From assembly GCA_017482385.1 (NCBI GenBank), contig JAFUNI010000024.1, positions 17,296-81,295 of the forward strand: DNA of 64,000 nucleotides. The letters are read 5' to 3'. The DNA comes from Oscillospiraceae bacterium (GTDB lineage Bacteria > Bacillota > Clostridia > Oscillospirales > Oscillospiraceae). Shown here one piece after another: positions 60,409-64,000 of the stretch. The notes under the pieces are model-generated. The model did not search any database. It was not told the origin of the DNA and saw only the letters and a list, made by a program, of their open reading frames with translations. Within the stretch, counting starts at the first letter, position 1; each line of letters begins with the position of its first letter. A program made the position numbers and the translations under genes.

Positions 60409-60433
60409 CAATCCCCCGGAAAACAGGTATCAT
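60405..60433 (+). promoter_or_regulatory. Promoter of gpsA
   Basis: -35 TTGACA (60405-60410, overlapping the GH36 stop), 17-base spacer, -10 TATCAT (60428-60433). Confidence 0.82.
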
Positions 60434-60466
60434 ATAGGAAATACTTTTTGAAGGAAAGATGGAATT

Positions 60467-61492
60467 ATGAGTAAGATCGGTGTTTTGGGCGCAGGTACCT
60501 GGGGTATGGCTTTGGCCCGGATGCTTTATAACAGCGGCCATAAGGTGTGTGTTTGGTCTGCCCTAAAAAAGGAGGTGGAGGAATTCTCCGCTACCCGGCG
60601 GCATCCCAACTTGCCCGGCATGGAGATCCCCGCAGGAATTGCTTTTACAGAGGAAATTGCGGAAATCTGCAAGGATAAGGATATCCTGCTGTTTGCAGTA
60701 CCCTCGCCTTTTGTCCGCAGCACTGCCCGCCAGGCAGCCCCCTTTATCAAAGACGGTCAGATCATCGTGGATGTGGCCAAGGGTATCGAGGCGGATACTT
60801 TGCTGACCATGACCGGCATCATCGCCCAGGAGCTGAATAACCCCACCGTGAAGTTAGTGGCCCTGTCCGGCCCTACCCACGCAGAGGAAGTTGCCAAGGA
60901 TATGCCCACCACCATCGTGTCCGCCTGTGAGGACAGGGAAGTGGCGGAGTTCGTGCAGAATGTGTTCTGGGGAACTTGTATGCGGGTGTACACCAATGAC
61001 GATGTGTTGGGCGTGGAGCTTTGCGGCGCAATGAAAAACGTCATCGCCCTAGCCTCCGGTGTTGCCACGGGCCTGGGCTATGGCGACAATGCCAAGGCGG
61101 CGCTCATTACCCGTGGTATGGCGGAAATTTCCCGGCTGGGAATGGCTATGGGCTGCCGGGAGCAGACCTTTGGCGGCCTGGCAGGCATTGGCGACTTGAT
61201 CGTTACTGCCACCAGTATGCACAGCCGCAATAACCGCTGCGGTATGCTCATCGGCCAGGGCGTGCCGGTGGAAGAAGCCACCAAGCAGGTGGGAATGGTG
61301 GTGGAGGGTATCAATGCCCTGCCCGCTGCCATTGCCCTGAAGAAGAAGTACGATGTAGAAATGCCCATCGTGGAGGCGGCCTATGCGGTGGTCTTCCAGG
61401 GAATCCCTCCCAAGAATGTGGTCCAGCAGCTGATGACCCGTGGCAAAAAGCCCGAGCTGCCCCCCGCCGCCTGGGACAACCAATACGAATAA
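60467..61492 (+). CDS. gpsA: Glycerol-3-phosphate dehydrogenase, NAD(P)-dependent
   Basis: A 341-residue enzyme making sn-glycerol 3-phosphate for phospholipids. The Rossmann motif GVLGAGTWGMA spans residues 4-14, LFAVPS and VDVAKGIE follow, and the catalytic Lys lies in CGAMKNVIALASG. The N-terminus LGAGTWG and the C-terminal helical domain (FGGLAGIGDLIVT) are complete. GAAGGAAAG precedes the ATG. It pairs functionally with the glycerol-1-phosphate dehydrogenase-like fusion at 21 kb, which would make the opposite enantiomer. Confidence 0.96.
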   Translation: MSKIGVLGAGTWGMALARMLYNSGHKVCVWSALKKEVEEFSATRRHPNLPGMEIPAGIAFTEEIAEICKDKDILLFAVPSPFVRSTARQAAPFIKDGQIIVDVAKGIEADTLLTMTGIIAQELNNPTVKLVALSGPTHAEEVAKDMPTTIVSACEDREVAEFVQNVFWGTCMRVYTNDDVLGVELCGAMKNVIALASGVATGLGYGDNAKAALITRGMAEISRLGMAMGCREQTFGGLAGIGDLIVTATSMHSRNNRCGMLIGQGVPVEEATKQVGMVVEGINALPAAIALKKKYDVEMPIVEAAYAVVFQGIPPKNVVQQLMTRGKKPELPPAAWDNQYE

Positions 61493-61503
61493 ATAGAATA
61501 AGC

Positions 61504-61540
61504 ACGTCATTGCGAGGAGCGTAGCGACGTGGCAATCTCA
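61504..61540. repeat. Short REP-like repeat
   Basis: CACGTCATTGCGAGGAGCG (from 61503) and GACGTGGCAATCTC form a palindrome (CACGTC with GACGTG). It shares CATTGCGA and GTGGCAATCTC with the longer repeat at 13467-13556, so it belongs to one dispersed family. Confidence 0.78.
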
Positions 61541-61550
61541 AAATGAAATA

Positions 61551-61585
61551 AAAAAGCAGCTTGTCGTTTGACAAGCTGCTTTTTG
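61551..61585. terminator. Bidirectional terminator between gpsA and ychF
   Basis: Fifteen-bp perfect stem (61551-61565 with 61570-61584), GTTT loop, A run on the left and T run on the right. Confidence 0.95.
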
Positions 61586-61586
61586 C

Positions 61587-62684
61587 TTACACATTAAACA
61601 GGAAGTTGACGATGTCGCCATCCTTCATCACATATTCCTTGCCCTCGCTGCGGACAAGGCCCTTTGCCTTGGCGTTTGCCATGGTGCCCTGTTCCTTCAT
61701 ATCGGTGAAGGCGATGACCTCGGCCCGGATAAAGCCCCGCTCAAAGTCGGTGTGGATCTTGCCGGCGGCCTGGGGCGCCTTGGTGCCCTTCTTGATGGTC
61801 CAGGCCCGGCACTCGTCTGCGCCTGCGGTGAGGAAGGAGATAAGGCCCAGCAACGCGTAGGAGGACTTGATCAGCCGGTCCAAACCGGATTCTGCCACGC
61901 CCAGCTCTTCCATAAACATTGCCTTTTCCTCGGGATCGTCCAGCTCGGCAATATCAGCCTCCAGCTTGGCGCAGATGGGAATCAGCTCGCTGCCCTCGGC
62001 AGCGGCCAGTTCCTTCACTGCCATATAATGGCGGTTGTTTTCCGGCTCGTTGATCTCGTTTTCTGCCAGGTTTGCCACATAAATGGTCTTCTTCAGTGTC
62101 AGCAGATCGGAGGTGGCGATGAGGGCCATATCGTCCTCAGTGCCATCGAAGGTGCGGGCCAGCTTGCCCTCATTCAGATGGGCAAGGAGCTCGGAGAACA
62201 AGTCAGCCTCCCGGGCAAACTTCTTATCGCCGCCCTTCATAGCCTTCTGGGCCTTGTCGATGCGGCGCTCTACCATTTCAATGTCAGCCATCACCAGCTC
62301 CAAGTTGATGATGTCGATGTCGCGGAGAGGATCGGTGCTGCCTTCCACGTGGGTCACGTTGGAGTCTTCAAAGCAGCGGACCACATGGACGATGGCATCG
62401 GTGGTACGGATGTTAGAAAGGAACTTGTTGCCCAGGCCTTCACCCTTGGATGCACCCTTTACAAGACCGGCGATGTCCACGAACTCGATCACCGCGGGGG
62501 TGAGCTTCTTGGGATTGTGGAGCTCAGCCAGCCAGTCGAGCCGCTCGTCGGGTACGCTTACCACGCCCACATTGGGGTCGATGGTGCAGAATGCGTAGTT
62601 GTCAGCAGGCACGCCTGCATTGGTGATAGCATTAAACAGAGTAGACTTGCCCACATTGGGCAGTCCCACGATACCTAATTTCAT
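61587..62684 (-). CDS. ychF: Redox-regulated ATPase YchF (Obg-like)
   Basis: A 365-residue Obg-family P-loop protein. G1 is GLPNVGKST at 7-15, G3 is DIAGLVKGASKGEGLGN (Walker B plus switch), and the G4 position is NLAE rather than NKxD, the reason YchF prefers ATP. The C-terminal TGS-like part ends KDGDIVNFLFNV. It binds ribosomes and is universal. AAGGAG precedes the ATG. The upstream tract is element-derived, so its native promoter may have been displaced. Confidence 0.96.
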   Translation of the reverse strand: MKLGIVGLPNVGKSTLFNAITNAGVPADNYAFCTIDPNVGVVSVPDERLDWLAELHNPKKLTPAVIEFVDIAGLVKGASKGEGLGNKFLSNIRTTDAIVHVVRCFEDSNVTHVEGSTDPLRDIDIINLELVMADIEMVERRIDKAQKAMKGGDKKFAREADLFSELLAHLNEGKLARTFDGTEDDMALIATSDLLTLKKTIYVANLAENEINEPENNRHYMAVKELAAAEGSELIPICAKLEADIAELDDPEEKAMFMEELGVAESGLDRLIKSSYALLGLISFLTAGADECRAWTIKKGTKAPQAAGKIHTDFERGFIRAEVIAFTDMKEQGTMANAKAKGLVRSEGKEYVMKDGDIVNFLFNV

Positions 62685-62793
62685 TTTTGTTTCTTCTCCT
62701 TAAAAAATCCTTTATTTGCAAGGGTTTTCGGCTTTTGGCACTTTTGGCTTTACGCCATTTTTACGCCATTTTGCTATGGAGTAGCATAGACTT
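62685..62793. other. AT-rich junction between ychF and the integrase, candidate attachment site
   Basis: The tract carries tandem TTTACGCCATTT / TTACGCCATTT repeats at about 62751-62773 and several short C/T-rich repeats (GGCTTTTGGCACTTTTGGC). Integrase arm and core sites usually lie just downstream of int, so this is where attL or attR would be expected. Only one side is in the window, so the core cannot be defined. Confidence 0.5.
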
Positions 62794-63978
62794 TTATGCC
62801 GATACCCCATTTTTCTCAAATTGCTTCACAGCTTGATCCATAGCCTCGTCCGTCACGTGAACGTAACGATCCATGGTAGTTTGGATGCTGGCGTGACCCA
62901 GCAATTTTTGCAGCACCTTTGGCTGCATTCCGCTTTCGATGGCACGGGTCGCATAGGTGTGACGGAGTGCGTGCATACAAAAGCGTTCGATCCCTGCTTC
63001 GTCGCAGAGCTTGTACAGATGGGCATCATAAGAGCTGTTCTTCACCGGCGCTCCGGTGCGATAGTTGATAAAGACAAGATCACGCATAACAAGTTTGGAT
63101 GTATGTCCTGTGCGACGATCCATATATTCCAAGACTTCCGATAGGATAGGGGATTCCTTGCGACCCTCACGGCTCTCCCAGACGCCTTTGAGGATTTCGT
63201 AAGCCCTGTCCGTTAACGGAATGGTTCGATAGCTTTGAGGCGTCTTAGGCGGTCCTGCACGCTAGGTCTGGCTGTTGTACCGAAACTCCAATGTCTTGTT
63301 AACGGTCAGGGTGCGTTTTTCAAAATCAATCGCATCCCAAGTCAGTCCGATCAGCTCGCCTGTTCGCAAACCCGTTTCAAGAATCAGAGCATACTGGTTA
63401 TAGTTATGAGAACGTTTCGCTTGCTCAAGGAAGATCCGTTGCTCGTCCCGTGTCAGGAATTTAATATCATCCTTAGCGCGAACAGGCTTTGTGTAGCGAA
63501 CGCCGTCCATAGGGTGCTTTCTGATCAAGTCATTCATTTTTGCTGCCTTGAACATGGTACCCATGGTGATGTAAGTTTGACGGATGGTAGAGCCGGCATA
63601 ATCGGCATCCATCAGAATGAACACCTTTTTGCAGTGCATCGGCTTTACGTTGGACAGATACATCTTGCCAATAACAGGTTGGATGTTCCGAATGTATCGT
63701 TCCCGGTAATTGCGAATCGTGTTGGGCGCTAAGTCGCCAACAATATTCTCAATCCAAAATTCGAGCCATTCGTCAACGGTGGTTTCGGTCGCTATAAAGA
63801 CTTCTTCGTGCTTGTCCGCGTATTTCACGTCCTCCATCCAGTTGCGTGCTTCCGGAAGAGTTTGGAAATATTTTTCGTGTCGCTTTCCTGCTTTATCAAT
63901 ATACCTTGCGCTGTATCGACCATCCTTTCTTTGGTAGATACCCTTACCACATTCTTTGCCTTTGAGATTCTTTCCCAT
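62794..63978 (-). pseudogene. Tyrosine-type site-specific integrase, interrupted by an in-frame TAG
   Basis: Two segments in one frame, 63265-63978 and 62794-63261, are separated by a single TAG (63262-63264); together they make a normal ~394-residue integrase. The first holds an Arm-type DNA-binding N-terminus (YQRKDGRYSARYID), a SAM-like core-binding domain (WLEFWIENIVGDLAPNTIRNY region) and catalytic Arg in LETGLRTGELIGL. The second holds [20 protein letters not shown] and the nucleophile Tyr of DRYVHV. All catalytic residues survive, so loss was recent or the stop is read through. It lies upstream of ychF; the element continues beyond 64000. Confidence 0.9.
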
Positions 63979-64000
63979 AGATGAACTCCTTTCCGCCTTG

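Overview
The window reads as a chromosomal segment of a gut-type Clostridia, most like an Oscillospirales (Clostridium cluster IV) member. This placement is inferred from gene content and signals, not from a marker gene: strong AGGAGG-type ribosome sites, TTGACA/TATAAT promoters with 17-base spacers, a PPi-dependent phosphofructokinase, an ECF-type vitamin transporter, host-glycan sugar genes and moderate GC. No rRNA, tRNA or CRISPR array was seen.

Layout: (1) 1-5.8 kb, a tightly overlapping cobamide uptake and salvage operon (ECF transporter, TIM-barrel protein, CobT, CobU, CobS, a short CobU-like protein, CobC). (2) 5.9-6.6 kb, an AT-rich scar with a ribbon-helix-helix gene and two ~230-bp direct repeats, each carrying an inverted copy of the guaA 3' end, beside a GMP synthetase gene that lacks the glutaminase domain. 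(3) 6.6-31 kb, mostly housekeeping: GH3 hexosaminidase, acetyltransferase pair, lipoproteins, radical SAM protein, a long structured element against an ABC-F gene, argS, M14 peptidase, a CsoR-type sensor with a visible operator, asnS, tspO, a dehydrogenase/propeller fusion with a divergent DeoR regulator, PPi-PFK, aldolase, a LysR-galK pair and transporters. (4) 31.3-37.2 kb, AraC regulator and a nahK-galE-ROK-nagA operon for HexNAc/galactose from host glycans.

(5) 37.3-55.3 kb is the most unusual part. A divergent SIS gene and an ~16-kb co-directional array encode two ceramidase-fold paralogues with an altered catalytic motif, a TIM-like isomerase, a YjbQ protein, NagA-like and NagB-like enzymes, an FGGY kinase, a cytosolic CBM9-like protein, a large unassigned glycosidase-like protein, a rhamnose-type mutarotase, an ASRT-family protein, a creatinase-like M24 protein without most metal ligands, a creatininase-family protein and a TrpXYZ-type ABC importer. 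Together they look like an undescribed route for an amide- or amidine-bearing amino sugar or cyclitol (inference).

(6) 55.4-64 kb holds AzlCD, a YitT-like protein, a flavin reductase, a DMT transporter, GH36 alpha-galactosidase, gpsA, ychF and, at the right edge, a tyrosine integrase broken by one in-frame TAG, marking a decayed mobile element that continues out of the window.
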